From contig NZ_JAOQJN010000002.1 of assembly GCF_025567085.1 (NCBI RefSeq), positions 62,001 to 126,000 of the forward strand: a DNA stretch of 64,000 nt. The letters run 5' to 3'. Position numbers and translations under genes: made by a program. Within the stretch, counting starts at the first letter, position 1. Each line of letters opens with the position of its first letter. Shown here one piece after another: positions 17,598-25,090 of the stretch. The notes below the pieces were generated by a model, which saw nothing but the letters and a program-made list of their open reading frames with translations, did not search any database and had not been told where the DNA came from. The stretch is from Bovifimicola ammoniilytica. GTDB taxonomy: Bacteria; Bacillota; Clostridia; Lachnospirales; Lachnospiraceae.

Positions 17598-17732
17598 AGT
17601 TATAAAGGAAATTATTTCATAATATTCCTTTATAACTAAAGCTCCGCATAGATGCGACTGATGTAAAAATGAATTTTGCAAGTTAAAGCTTGCATACATC
17701 AGCGCCTGAAAGAGTTGCTAAGCAACTCTTTT
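17595..17732 (+). repeat. Chain of three hairpins, one nested (cluster 1)
   Basis: Three consecutive perfect or near-perfect palindromes: a 16-bp stem TTTAGTTATAAAGGAA (17595-17610) with its complement at 17625-17640; CTGATGTA (17658-17665, with GCG before it) pairing with TACATCAG-CGC to 17705 and enclosing TGCAAG/CTTGCA; and AAGAGTTGC/GCAACTCTT at 17710-17730. It shares GCTCCGCA and a GTTGC..GCAAC hairpin with the cluster at 23727. No coding frame. It may be a small non-autonomous repeat or a processed RNA. Confidence 0.6.
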
Positions 17733-17782
17733 ATTAAAATAGACAATTCTGACAATTCATAAAATAAGTGGGTAAAAACAGG

Positions 17783-17826
17783 CCGTAATAGGCAAGTAAT
17801 AGGCGAGTAATAGGCAGGTAATAGGC
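17783..17826 (+). repeat. Tandem 11-bp repeat, four copies
   Basis: Four head-to-tail copies of nnGTAATAGGC with variable first two bases (CC, AA, GA, AG). The period of 11 bp is close to one turn of DNA. The surrounding 17733-18043 stretch has no gene that I can support. Confidence 0.85.
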
Positions 17827-18043
17827 TTTAGAACAAAGCATTTAATTTCTGAACTTCGGTATGTCTTAAGGATTATCCATTCTTATTTTTGAAATAAAAA
17901 ATCTTATATCAAATGATAATAAAGATGGTATAATAAAATAAAGACAAATTAATTATTTAAAGATGTATTAACTTGATTAAAATATGAAAATATAAAGTTG
18001 AATGTTATTAGAAGTAAATTAGATATAGAAAGTAGATGAGAAT

Positions 18044-18244
18044 ATGCAAAAAACAACCGAAGTATATAAATTATGTTTAGATTGTAAATGTTTGTACTGT
18101 AAGAATGAAACTATTACGAAAGAACCTTATTCTTGCAAAATTTATACTAAAAGAAGGCAAATACCACCACAAATATGGAATCACAAAGAAGTAGAATGTG
18201 AATATTTCTCTCCTAAAGAATTGGAGGGTGAAGAAACATTGTAA
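18044..18244 (+). CDS. Small cysteine-rich hypothetical protein
   Basis: A 66-residue protein with six Cys residues, four of them in CLDCKCLYC and one more in SCKIY, and one near the C-terminus. The spacing suggests a metal site or disulfides but I recognise no family. It has no signal peptide. The ribosome site (GATGAGA) is weak. It begins an accessory run of small genes between gdhA and the amylase. Moderate confidence because composition looks protein-like and the frame is unshadowed. Confidence 0.6.
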   Translation: MQKTTEVYKLCLDCKCLYCKNETITKEPYSCKIYTKRRQIPPQIWNHKEVECEYFSPKELEGEETL

Positions 18245-18309
18245 TCCGCAAAAACTTCTTATAAGTAGTTATGATATACTGCTTACAATTTTAAAAGGAG
18301 TGAAATAGT

Positions 18310-18495
18310 ATGAATGAAAAATTAGACAAAGCATTAGAGGATTATGCAGAAAAATTCAATGATGGTTTTCCAACATTTCAGATGAGTGCAGAATCGCCTG
18401 AAAGAATAATTGAAATCATTAGTGATTGTATAAAAAACAATAAAGACGTATATGATAGTGGGTATTTAACTTTGGATGATGACATATCATATTAG
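18310..18495 (+). CDS. Small acidic hypothetical protein
   Basis: A 61-residue acidic protein (MNEKLDKALEDYAEKF...), predicted mostly helical in its first two thirds, with no signal peptide or known domain. AAAAGGAG at 18293-18300 lies ten bases before the ATG, and a good intrinsic terminator follows at once, both of which support a real gene. Function unknown. Confidence 0.7.
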   Translation: MNEKLDKALEDYAEKFNDGFPTFQMSAESPERIIEIISDCIKNNKDVYDSGYLTLDDDISY

Positions 18496-18504
18496 GTATA
18501 TGAA

Positions 18505-18530
18505 AGTACAGCCAAACGGCTGTGCTTTTT
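18505..18530 (+). terminator. Intrinsic terminator
   Basis: AGTACAGCC pairs with GGCTGTGCT around AAAC (18505-18526, one G-T pair), followed by TTTT. The 18531-18791 stretch after it is AT-rich and shows no gene or clear signal. Confidence 0.88.
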
Positions 18531-18791
18531 AATATCTTAACAATTTATCCAATATATCATCAAGGAGATTATATATATTAAAAACCAAAGCATTCTCATA
18601 TAAAAGATAAATGAATATTATATAATTATGATTCAGTTGAAATATGCGTAATCATATTTTCAAAGGCTTTGTTTGATTTTTATGTGAATTTACTATATCT
18701 ATTTATAGAGAAAACATTGACGCATTGGAAATTAATAAATATAATTTAGATAAGATAATGTCTATGTATGATATGAGTGGAGGTGTTTGAT

Positions 18792-19073
18792 GTGGAAATA
18801 GAAGAAATTAAAGAAATGTCAGAAATTAATGAATCAACAGTATATTGGAAATTGACAGATTATGAACATCAAAATCAGGTGATTAAAAGAGTTGGTTGTA
18901 AGTCATATCAAATGGAAAATGGTAAATGGGTAAGAATAGGATTATCAATAGGATATTTTTATCCTGATGCACCAGAGTTTGATTGCTATGAAGAAATCCC
19001 GGAGGAAGATGCATTGGAGTTGCTGAAACAAAATGATAAAAGTATTAGAAATATTAAAAGCACCGAAGCTTGA
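18792..19073 (+). CDS. Hypothetical protein, small-gene island
   Basis: About 93 residues, acidic, with aromatic-rich patches (VYWKLTDYEHQN and IGYFYPDAPEFDCYEEIP). No signal peptide, no membrane helix, no known domain. GGAGG at 18779-18783 points to the GTG at 18792 as start; a GTG at 18777 in frame lies before the site, and an ATG at 18790 is out of frame and stops at once. It overlaps the next gene by 41 nt. Soluble acidic single-domain proteins of this kind are sometimes immunity proteins, but no toxin is adjacent. Confidence 0.6.
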   Translation: MEIEEIKEMSEINESTVYWKLTDYEHQNQVIKRVGCKSYQMENGKWVRIGLSIGYFYPDAPEFDCYEEIPEEDALELLKQNDKSIRNIKSTEA

Positions 19074-19263
19074 AACATTGATTTGTAACATAGATAAAGA
19101 TGGAAGAACTGATAAAATTAAACTTATATATGAAAATAGCAGTGAGATAGTTGAAAAATTTAGAATATATAAACCATTGACATGTTTTTCCGATAGAGGT
19201 GTGGAATACATTGATATATATCGAACAGGAGGTGAAAAAATAATCGAAATAATATTTATATAG
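19033..19263 (+). CDS. Hypothetical protein, small-gene island
   Basis: A 76-residue protein (MIKVLEILKAPKLETLICN...) with alternating hydrophobic residues suggesting a beta-rich fold and a hydrophobic C-terminus (IIEIIFI). Its start lies inside the preceding gene, with a GGAG about 15 bases upstream, so coupling is likely. Not recognised. Confidence 0.5.
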   Translation: MIKVLEILKAPKLETLICNIDKDGRTDKIKLIYENSSEIVEKFRIYKPLTCFSDRGVEYIDIYRTGGEKIIEIIFI

Positions 19264-19301
19264 TAACTGTAGAAATAAAAAATATAGAGGAGGTATGTAT
19301 T

Positions 19302-19574
19302 ATGCCACAATTAAATGCGTATGGTATAATGAATGTTGAAAAAAAGACGGTTGTTAATTGTGTATATGAAGCCGATAAACACGTTGCAAAAGGAAGTAAT
19401 ATAGAAATTGAATTTATGTCCGGACAAAAAGTTGTAAGTAAAATAAATGAGTTGCATTTGAGTTATCCGCCATATGCAGACCCTGTATTGAGCATAGTTA
19501 TTGATGATTGGATTGATGAAAGAGAATGCGGTAGAATAAAGAGCGTATATGTCTATAAAGACATAGCTGAGTAA
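19302..19574 (+). CDS. Hypothetical protein, small-gene island
   Basis: A 90-residue protein beginning MPQLNAYGIMNVEKKTVVN, with a strong GAGGAGG ribosome site near 19288. Composition suggests a compact beta-rich soluble protein; no signal peptide. Third of four closely spaced small genes. I do not recognise the family. Confidence 0.65.
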   Translation: MPQLNAYGIMNVEKKTVVNCVYEADKHVAKGSNIEIEFMSGQKVVSKINELHLSYPPYADPVLSIVIDDWIDERECGRIKSVYVYKDIAE

Positions 19575-19592
19575 ATAAAAGGAATTGAATTC

Positions 19593-19751
19593 ATGAAATC
19601 AAAAATAGAGAAGGTATTTGTTGGAGGTAGATATATACCAGCACCTCAGGATTATTATGATGCACCTATTATAAGAAAGGATATATCGCTAGAACAACTA
19701 GAGAAAGAGATTAAGGAAGAGGAAGAAAAGAGTAAACATCGAAATGATTGA
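19593..19751 (+). CDS. Very small hypothetical protein (52 aa)
   Basis: ATG at 19593 follows AAAAGGA by about ten bases and opens a 52-codon frame starting MKSKIEKVFVGGRYIPAPQD and ending in a highly charged helix (LEQLEKEIKEEEEKSK). It follows the preceding gene by 18 nt in the same direction, suggesting one operon. Function unknown. The Tyr-Pro-rich middle plus acidic tail hints at a binding peptide, nothing more. Confidence 0.5.
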   Translation: MKSKIEKVFVGGRYIPAPQDYYDAPIIRKDISLEQLEKEIKEEEEKSKHRND

Positions 19752-19861
19752 GAATATAAAATAGTATTTGAGAGTAAGCTGGTAGAATTTAATCTTCACT
19801 CGAAAAATGTCGAAAGATATTGAAATATTTTATATTCAAACAACTTTACAATACATAATGA

Positions 19862-19900
19862 AATATGCTAACATGTCATATATTAGCATATTATTTTTAT
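19862..19900 (+). terminator. Intrinsic terminator before the amylase gene
   Basis: AATATGCTAA at 19862-19871 pairs with TTAGCATATT at 19883-19892, followed by ATTTTTATTT. It closes the small-gene island. Between it and the amylase ATG lies a GGTACT direct repeat pair (about 19928 and 19947) but no consensus CcpA site that I can support. Confidence 0.75.
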
Positions 19901-20044
19901 TTAAATTTATGTAAAATAACACAAAAGGTACTAAATGAATATTTTGGTACTGTGTATAATTAACAAAAATATATGCTGTTAATTTTGAGCATATGAACTT
20001 TGAAGGACGTATGCAAAATGTAATAAGATTAGGAGAATGAGATT

Positions 20045-22888
20045 ATGCAAAAAAAATTTTTTAGTGGACTGAAAAAAACAGTTGCATCTGTTCTTTCAAC
20101 AGTAATGGTGCTATCTACATTTTCAGGTTTAACGATAATCAGAGCAAAGCAGGAAATTGCATATGCTTCTAATGGTTATGAACTTGTAGATGATATACAG
20201 GATTCAGCAATACTTCATTGTTGGAACTGGTCATATTCAACTATCGAGGATCATCTGGAATTAATTGCACAATGCGGATATTCAGCAATTCAGACTTCAC
20301 CGGCACAGCAGCCTAAGGATTATGCATGGGAGGGTGTTGTAGGGATGGACGTTGGTTTCCCAAGCTGTGGTGGAACTGGTAACTGGTGGAAGTTATATCA
20401 GCCGGTTACGTTTAGTGTTTGTAACAATGGAATTACATGGTTAGGTACAAAGGCAGAACTAGAGTCGCTTTGTGCAAAGGCAGAAACATATGGAATAAAA
20501 GTTATTGTCGATGTTGTGGCAAATCATATGGGAAATATTACAGGTTGGAAGAATAATTTAAGTGATGTTTCAAAGCAGGTCGGTGAATATTGGAATCCTG
20601 ATATGCTTACAGACGAAACATTCTGGCATATTAATACAAGATTTGTACATGATGATGACAGCCGAATAAGCTTTACTATGGGTTGTATGGGTATGCCTGA
20701 TTTGAACACAGCTGATTCAAGAGTACAGACATATGTTAAAAATTATCTGAATGAATTAATTGACTGTGGCGTAGATGGCTTTCGTTTTGATGCGGCAAAA
20801 CATATTGAAACACCAGATGATGATCCGTCATACGCAAGTGATTTCTGGCCAAATGTATTAAATTCAGCGAAATCATATTATAAATCCAAAACGGGTAAAG
20901 ACTTATATGTATATGGAGAAATATTAAATACAGTCGGTGATAATTTTGATATTTCAGGTTATACAAAATATATGTCAGTCACAGATAATAATGCTGGAAA
21001 TAAAACACTTGAAGGTGTGAGAGGTAATACACCTTCAACACCAGCTCTTAAATATCCGGCAAATAAATCAGTGCTTTGGGCTGAATCGCATGATACATAT
21101 ATGAATGAATCCTCAAGATATGCATCAGACAGAGCGATCATTCGTGCTTGGGCAGCAGTTGAAAATGTGGACAATGCAGCAGCATTATTTTATGTAAGAC
21201 CATATTATTCAACAGAGACATTAGTAAACGATATGGATAATCAGTTTATTTCTAATCCACAGAAGAATCTTGAGAAAAGACTTATGGGAGTATGTAATAC
21301 ATACACCTGGGCAACAAAAGAAGTAGCAGCGATTAATCATTTTAATAATAGATTTTATAACTGTTCAGATTCGCAGGGAACAAGTGATAATATTACATAT
21401 ATAAAAAGAGGAAATGGTATTATACTTGTAAACTTTAATGGATCAGGAGAGATTTCAACAGATGCACATGGATTAGCTTCAGGAACTTATACAGATGAAG
21501 TATCAGGCAATACATTTACAGTATCAGATGGAACAATAAGTGGAAATATTACAAGTGAATATGGTATTGCGGTAATCTATCAGAATGTTATGTCAAATCC
21601 TACTACTAAACATCCAGCACAGATAGCTACAAACCTTGGAAATGGTTCGGTATTCTATACAAATGGATTAGATGTAGATGTAACAGTAATGAATGCGACA
21701 AGTGCATCATACACTGCCTCAACAGGAGAATCTGGCACACTTACGGGTGAAAAAACTGTTACAATAGGAAAAGGTCTGAAAGATGGACAAACAGTAACAT
21801 TAACGGTTAAAGCTACAAGTTCATATGGAACAGTAACTAAGAAATTTACTTATACAAAGCAGTCAAAAGCAGTTGAAATCAGTACAAGTAAAAAGGATGG
21901 TTCAGGTTTCTATACAGATGGATTTACACTTACAATGGAAGCATTATATGCCACAAATGCAACATATACAACATCAGATGGACAGTCAGGTTCATTTGCA
22001 ACCACAAAAGATATCACTATAGGTACAGGACTTAAGGTTGGAGAAAAAGTAACAGTTACTATTAAAGCAAATAATGATTTAGGTTCTGTAACAAAGACAT
22101 TTACATATATAAAAAAAGAGGGCAGCAATGCAATATACTTTAAGAATACAAATAACTGGTCTGATGTAACAGCATATGCATGGAAAAATGAAACTGTTAA
22201 AAATGCAGCATGGCCGGGAGCACCAATGGAATGTATTGATGCAGAAAATCAGATATTTATGGTTGAATTAGATCCAGATGCAGGATATACAAAGATTATC
22301 TTTAGCAATAATGGAGCAAGTCAGACAGCAGATCTTGATATACCGGAATTAGGATATATATATACAGGTTCTGGTTGGGAAGAATATGAAGAAACAAAGA
22401 CCGGCTGGCAGCAGGCAGGTAAATATTGGTATTATTATGATTCCAACGGGAAAATGGTTACCGGCTGGCAGAAAATAAGTGGAAAATGGTATTACTTTAA
22501 TGATTCAGGAATAATGCAGACAGGCTGGATAAAACTTGACGGAAAATGGTATCATTTAAAAGGTTCAGGAGAAATGCAAAAAGGCTGGATTAAGTTAAGT
22601 GGAAAATGGTATTATTTAAAAGGCTCAGGAGTAATGCAGACAGGCTGGATAAAACTTGATGGAAAATGGTATCACTTAAAAGGCTCAGGAGAAATGCAAA
22701 AAGGCTGGCAGAAAATAAGTGGAAAATGGTATTATTTAAATGCTTCAGGAGTAATGCAGACAGGCTGGATTAAGTTAAATGGCAAGTGGTATTATTTGAA
22801 GAGCAGCGGTGAAATGATATCAGGAGAGAAAGTAACTATAGGAGGCAAGAGCTATACATTTAATTCTAATGGTGTATGGATTAAATAG
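20045..22888 (+). CDS. Secreted modular GH13 alpha-amylase with starch-binding and cell-wall repeats
   Basis: Hydrolyses alpha-1,4 bonds of starch outside the cell. The 947-residue product has a signal peptide (cleavage likely near residues 38-42, AYAS), then a GH13 catalytic domain with region I DVVANHMG (about 156-163), nucleophile Asp249 in GFRFDAAKH, acid/base Glu292 in YGEIL and Asp350 in ESHDTY. Two similar beta-rich modules of about 80 residues (nt 21600-22110) follow, each with an FYT(N/D)G opening, then a CBM26-like starch-binding module (IYFKNTNNWSDVTAYAW), then about seven 20-residue cell-wall-binding repeats (GWxKxxGKWYYL). The repeats should hold the enzyme at the surface. Monocistronic, with AGGAG upstream and a terminator downstream. 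Confidence 0.93.
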   Translation: MQKKFFSGLKKTVASVLSTVMVLSTFSGLTIIRAKQEIAYASNGYELVDDIQDSAILHCWNWSYSTIEDHLELIAQCGYSAIQTSPAQQPKDYAWEGVVGMDVGFPSCGGTGNWWKLYQPVTFSVCNNGITWLGTKAELESLCAKAETYGIKVIVDVVANHMGNITGWKNNLSDVSKQVGEYWNPDMLTDETFWHINTRFVHDDDSRISFTMGCMGMPDLNTADSRVQTYVKNYLNELIDCGVDGFRFDAAKHIETPDDDPSYASDFWPNVLNSAKSYYKSKTGKDLYVYGEILNTVGDNFDISGYTKYMSVTDNNAGNKTLEGVRGNTPSTPALKYPANKSVLWAESHDTYMNESSRYASDRAIIRAWAAVENVDNAAALFYVRPYYSTETLVNDMDNQFISNPQKNLEKRLMGVCNTYTWATKEVAAINHFNNRFYNCSDSQGTSDNITYIKRGNGIILVNFNGSGEISTDAHGLASGTYTDEVSGNTFTVSDGTISGNITSEYGIAVIYQNVMSNPTTKHPAQIATNLGNGSVFYTNGLDVDVTVMNATSASYTASTGESGTLTGEKTVTIGKGLKDGQTVTLTVKATSSYGTVTKKFTYTKQSKAVEISTSKKDGSGFYTDGFTLTMEALYATNATYTTSDGQSGSFATTKDITIGTGLKVGEKVTVTIKANNDLGSVTKTFTYIKKEGSNAIYFKNTNNWSDVTAYAWKNETVKNAAWPGAPMECIDAENQIFMVELDPDAGYTKIIFSNNGASQTADLDIPELGYIYTGSGWEEYEETKTGWQQAGKYWYYYDSNGKMVTGWQKISGKWYYFNDSGIMQTGWIKLDGKWYHLKGSGEMQKGWIKLSGKWYYLKGSGVMQTGWIKLDGKWYHLKGSGEMQKGWQKISGKWYYLNASGVMQTGWIKLNGKWYYLKSSGEMISGEKVTIGGKSYTFNSNGVWIK
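22402..22824 (+). repeat. Tandem 60-bp repeats encoding cell-wall-binding motifs
   Basis: About seven in-frame copies of a 60-bp unit within the amylase gene, alternating between GWIKLDGKWYHLKGSG and GW(Q/I)K(I/L)SGKWYYL types. Several copies are nearly identical at DNA level (for example 22521-22580 and 22641-22700), so copy number is likely to vary by recombination. Confidence 0.9.
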
Positions 22889-22966
22889 AGTAGTCTGTAA
22901 TCAACAAAATAATTACAAATGTAAAAACTCTTTTGCATAAAATTCTTCAATAAAATGAACTATAAA

Positions 22967-23011
22967 AAATGTCAGATAAGTACATGGTTAATGTATATCT
23001 GACATTTTTTT
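22967..23011 (+). terminator. Intrinsic terminator after the amylase gene
   Basis: AAATGTCAGATA at 22967-22978 pairs with TATCTGACATTT at 22996-23007, followed by TTTT. Confidence 0.9.
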
Positions 23012-23079
23012 GTATCCACATAAAAATAAACCACCTGCTATGCAGGTGTGTTCCCGGTAAGCTTTAGCTTCAAGAAAAA

Positions 23080-23134
23080 CCTCCAGTACTATAATTAGTA
23101 AAGGTTCGCCAACCGTACTAAATAGCAAAGGAGG
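23080..23134 (+). promoter_or_regulatory. Ribosome-site-sequestering stem in the IS200 leader
   Basis: CCTCC at 23080-23084 is complementary to the transposase ribosome site GGAGG at 23130-23134; AGTAC (23085-23089) pairs with GTACT (23115-23119) and GGTT/AACC forms an inner hairpin. This would hide the ribosome site. Repression of tnpA by such a leader fold is established for Salmonella IS200. Confidence 0.65.
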
Positions 23135-23141
23135 TGTCCGG

Positions 23142-23596
23142 ATGGACAATAATAGTTTATCACATACAAAATGGACTTGCAAATACCATATAGTATTTGC
23201 AACAAAGTTTAGAAGAAAAGTGATATATAAGCAACTAAGGCAAGATGTAGCACATATATTAAGTGAGCTATGTAAAAGGAAAGGTATTGAGATAATTGCG
23301 GCAGAGTGTATGCCGGATCATGTGCATATGTTTGTAAGTATAGTGTGTCAGAAGTAATGGGATATTTGAAAGGTAAAAGTTCGTTAATGATATTTGATAG
23401 GCATGCGAATTTAAAGTACAAATATGGAAACCGACATTTCTGGTGTAGAGGATATTATGTAGATACAGTAGGTAAAAATGCAAAGAAAATAGAAGAGTAT
23501 GTACGAAATCAGTTACAAGAGGATTTAGAGTATGACCAAATGTCGTTGAAAGAGTACATTGACCCGTTTACGGGTGAGCCAGTAAACAAGGCATAA
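23142..23596 (+). pseudogene. tnpA: IS200-type Y1 transposase, frameshifted
   Basis: The first part (23142-23350) encodes the start of an IS200 TnpA (NSLSHTKWTCKYHIVFATKF) including the HUH metal motif in PDHVHMFVSI, then stops. The second part, in another frame up to 23596, continues with YSVSEVMGYLKGKSSLMIFD and the rest of the protein to EPVNKA. Comparison with intact relatives, which read VSIPPKYSVS, indicates loss of about 13 nt at 23336-23342 between two copies of AAGTATA. The two fragments together cover the full family length of about 150 residues. The product should be inactive. Confidence 0.88.
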
Positions 23597-23616
23597 AAAA
23601 AACCTTTAAGGGGCAA

Positions 23617-23690
23617 CCTGTGACAGTAGTGCGGCTGGCGGACTCTTCATAGTTCTTTAGAGCTGGCAGGTATCACAGGCTTATAGCCGC
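23617..23690 (+). other. Possible pseudoknot at the 3' end of the IS200 element
   Basis: CCTGTGA (23617-23623) pairs with TCACAGG (23673-23679); GCGGCT (23631-23636), inside that loop, pairs with AGCCGC (23685-23690) outside it. The crossing pairs form a pseudoknot. CTCT/AGAG makes a further inner hairpin. The structure lies between the transposase and the right-end palindrome. Confidence 0.5.
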
Positions 23691-23726
23691 AGAGCAAACC
23701 ACCAGCTAAGCTGGTGGTACTGATTG

Positions 23727-23855
23727 CTTACCAGGAAATTTCGTTGAAATTGTCCTGGTAAGTAAAAAAAGCTCCGCAAGGATCACACTGCGGCGGAGCA
23801 GAAAATGTTGCTATAGCAACCCGCCGCAGGCGGAGAATGTCGCAAATGACATTCT
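23727..23855 (+). repeat. Chain of five hairpins (cluster 2)
   Basis: Consecutive stems: CTTACCAGGA-AATTTC with complement (23727-23762); GCTCCGC/GCGGAGC (23771-23799); GTTGC-TATA-GCAAC (23807-23820); CCGCC-GCA-GGCGG (23821-23833); AGAATGTC/GACATTCT (23834-23855). It shares GCTCCGCA and a GTTGC..GCAAC hairpin with the cluster at 17595. GC content is locally higher than in the neighbourhood. No coding frame. Confidence 0.65.
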
Positions 23856-23956
23856 TTATTCTTAGTTTACAGGCATATTTTCCATTAAAAACAATGAATT
23901 CATTGACAAACATATACATATTTTATATGGAAAGCCGTTCATAGCCTTACGTATCT

Positions 23957-24009
23957 TTTACTCATAATTTACATAAAGTGCGTTTTACATTTTACATACA
24001 GATTTTACA
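23957..24009 (+). promoter_or_regulatory. PhoP-box-like repeats upstream of pstS
   Basis: Direct TTTACA or TTTACT copies begin at 23957, 23968, 23984, 23991 and 24004; the first two are 11 bp apart as in PhoP boxes of Bacillus (TTAACA-type hexamers). The downstream -10 is not clear. Position before the phosphate operon and the similar repeats at 28370 support phosphate-starvation control. Confidence 0.65.
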
Positions 24010-24095
24010 ATGTGTTCAACAAGTTAAATAATACGACTTGTGGACTAGTGATATAAATACAAATTAATTGTAGACAAGAAAGGAAATGTAAAAAA

Positions 24096-24980
24096 ATGAA
24101 ATTAAAGAAAATCGCATTAATAACACTTAGTACAATGTTAGCAGCAAGTTGTCTTGCAGGTTGTGGTAATTCAAAAGCATCAGGTGGTTTTGATACATCT
24201 AAAACCATTACGGTAATGTCTCGTGAAGATGGTTCAGGCACAAGAGGAGCATTCGTTGAGTTATTTGGAGTAGAGCAGAAAGATGAAAATGGTGAGAAAG
24301 TTGACCATACAAGTGATGAGGCAATCATTACAAACAGTACATCGGTTATGATGACCAGTGTTGCCGGAGATACATATGGAATCGGATACATTTCACTTGG
24401 TTCATTAAATGACACCGTTAAAGCATTAAAGATTGATGGTGCAGAAGCAACAGTAGAGAATATTAAGAGTGGTTCATATAAAATATCAAGGCCATTTAAT
24501 ATTGCTACAAAAGATAAAGTAAGCGAAGTTACTCAGGACTTTATCGATTACATTATGAGTGCTGATGGTCAGGCTGTAATCGAAGAAAATGGCTATATTT
24601 CAGCAAGTGATGCGGCAGCATATTCAGGAAGCAAACCATCAGGTAAGATTAAAATTGCAGGCTCATCTTCAGTAACACCAGTCATGGAGAAATTAAAAGA
24701 AGCATATCTTAAGGTGAATACAAATGCAGAAATTGAGATTCAGCAGAATGATTCAACAACAGGTATGACATCAGCAATCGAGGGAATCTGTGATATCGGT
24801 ATGGCATCAAGAGAATTAAAAGATACAGAAACTGCAAAAGGTATCAAAGGAACTACAATTGCATTAGATGGTATTGCAGTTATCGTAAATAAAGACAATA
24901 AAGCAGAAGATTTAACATCAGAGCAGGTTATGAAAATCTATACAGGTGAAATTACAAAATGGTCAGATGTATTATCATAA
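24096..24980 (+). CDS. pstS: Phosphate-binding lipoprotein PstS
   Basis: Extracytoplasmic phosphate receptor of the Pst ABC transporter. The 294-residue product has a lipoprotein signal (lipobox LAGC, Cys at about residue 23). Lobe order is unusual: the segment SREDGSGTRGAFVELFG through QAVIEENGYIS, which is C-terminal in classical PstS, comes first, and the segment AGSSSVTPVMEKLKEAY through GEITKWSDVLS, which is normally N-terminal, comes second. Both halves look complete, so the protein appears to be a circular permutation. Phosphate contacts in SGTRG and GSSSVTP are kept. First gene of pstSCAB-phoU. Confidence 0.93.
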   Translation: MKLKKIALITLSTMLAASCLAGCGNSKASGGFDTSKTITVMSREDGSGTRGAFVELFGVEQKDENGEKVDHTSDEAIITNSTSVMMTSVAGDTYGIGYISLGSLNDTVKALKIDGAEATVENIKSGSYKISRPFNIATKDKVSEVTQDFIDYIMSADGQAVIEENGYISASDAAAYSGSKPSGKIKIAGSSSVTPVMEKLKEAYLKVNTNAEIEIQQNDSTTGMTSAIEGICDIGMASRELKDTETAKGIKGTTIALDGIAVIVNKDNKAEDLTSEQVMKIYTGEITKWSDVLS

Positions 24981-25090
24981 AAATCTGTATAAAAGCACAA
25001 ACACATATATAAGTTAAAATAAGATTTTCCAAAGAAAGATACATATATAAATATTTTTCCTTGGAAATTTTCAAAAAGAGGTAAGTAGAT

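Larger units (their letters stand above)
23031..23719 (+). mobile_element. IS200-type insertion sequence, decayed
   Basis: A single-gene IS200/IS605-family element. The left end has a subterminal palindrome CACCTGC-TAT-GCAGGTG (23032-23048) and the right end ACCACCAGCT-A-AGCTGGTGGT (23698-23718), the kind of single-stranded hairpins bound by Y1 transposases. Between them is a tnpA reading frame broken by a frameshift (see pseudogene). No tnpB is present. Exact boundaries are uncertain because these elements make no target duplication. Confidence 0.85.

Noticed and set aside
17783..17826. Possible CRISPR array
   Set aside because: The unit is 11 bp with no unique spacers and there are no cas genes nearby.
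19901..20044. Catabolite-responsive (cre) site before the amylase
   Set aside because: I found no sequence close enough to the CcpA consensus to support it; the GGTACT pair is a direct repeat, not a cre palindrome.
23142..23596. Programmed ribosomal frameshift in tnpA
   Set aside because: The frame change comes with loss of conserved residues (PPK) and short flanking repeats, which indicates deletion; IS200 transposases are not known to use frameshifting and no slippery heptamer is seen.
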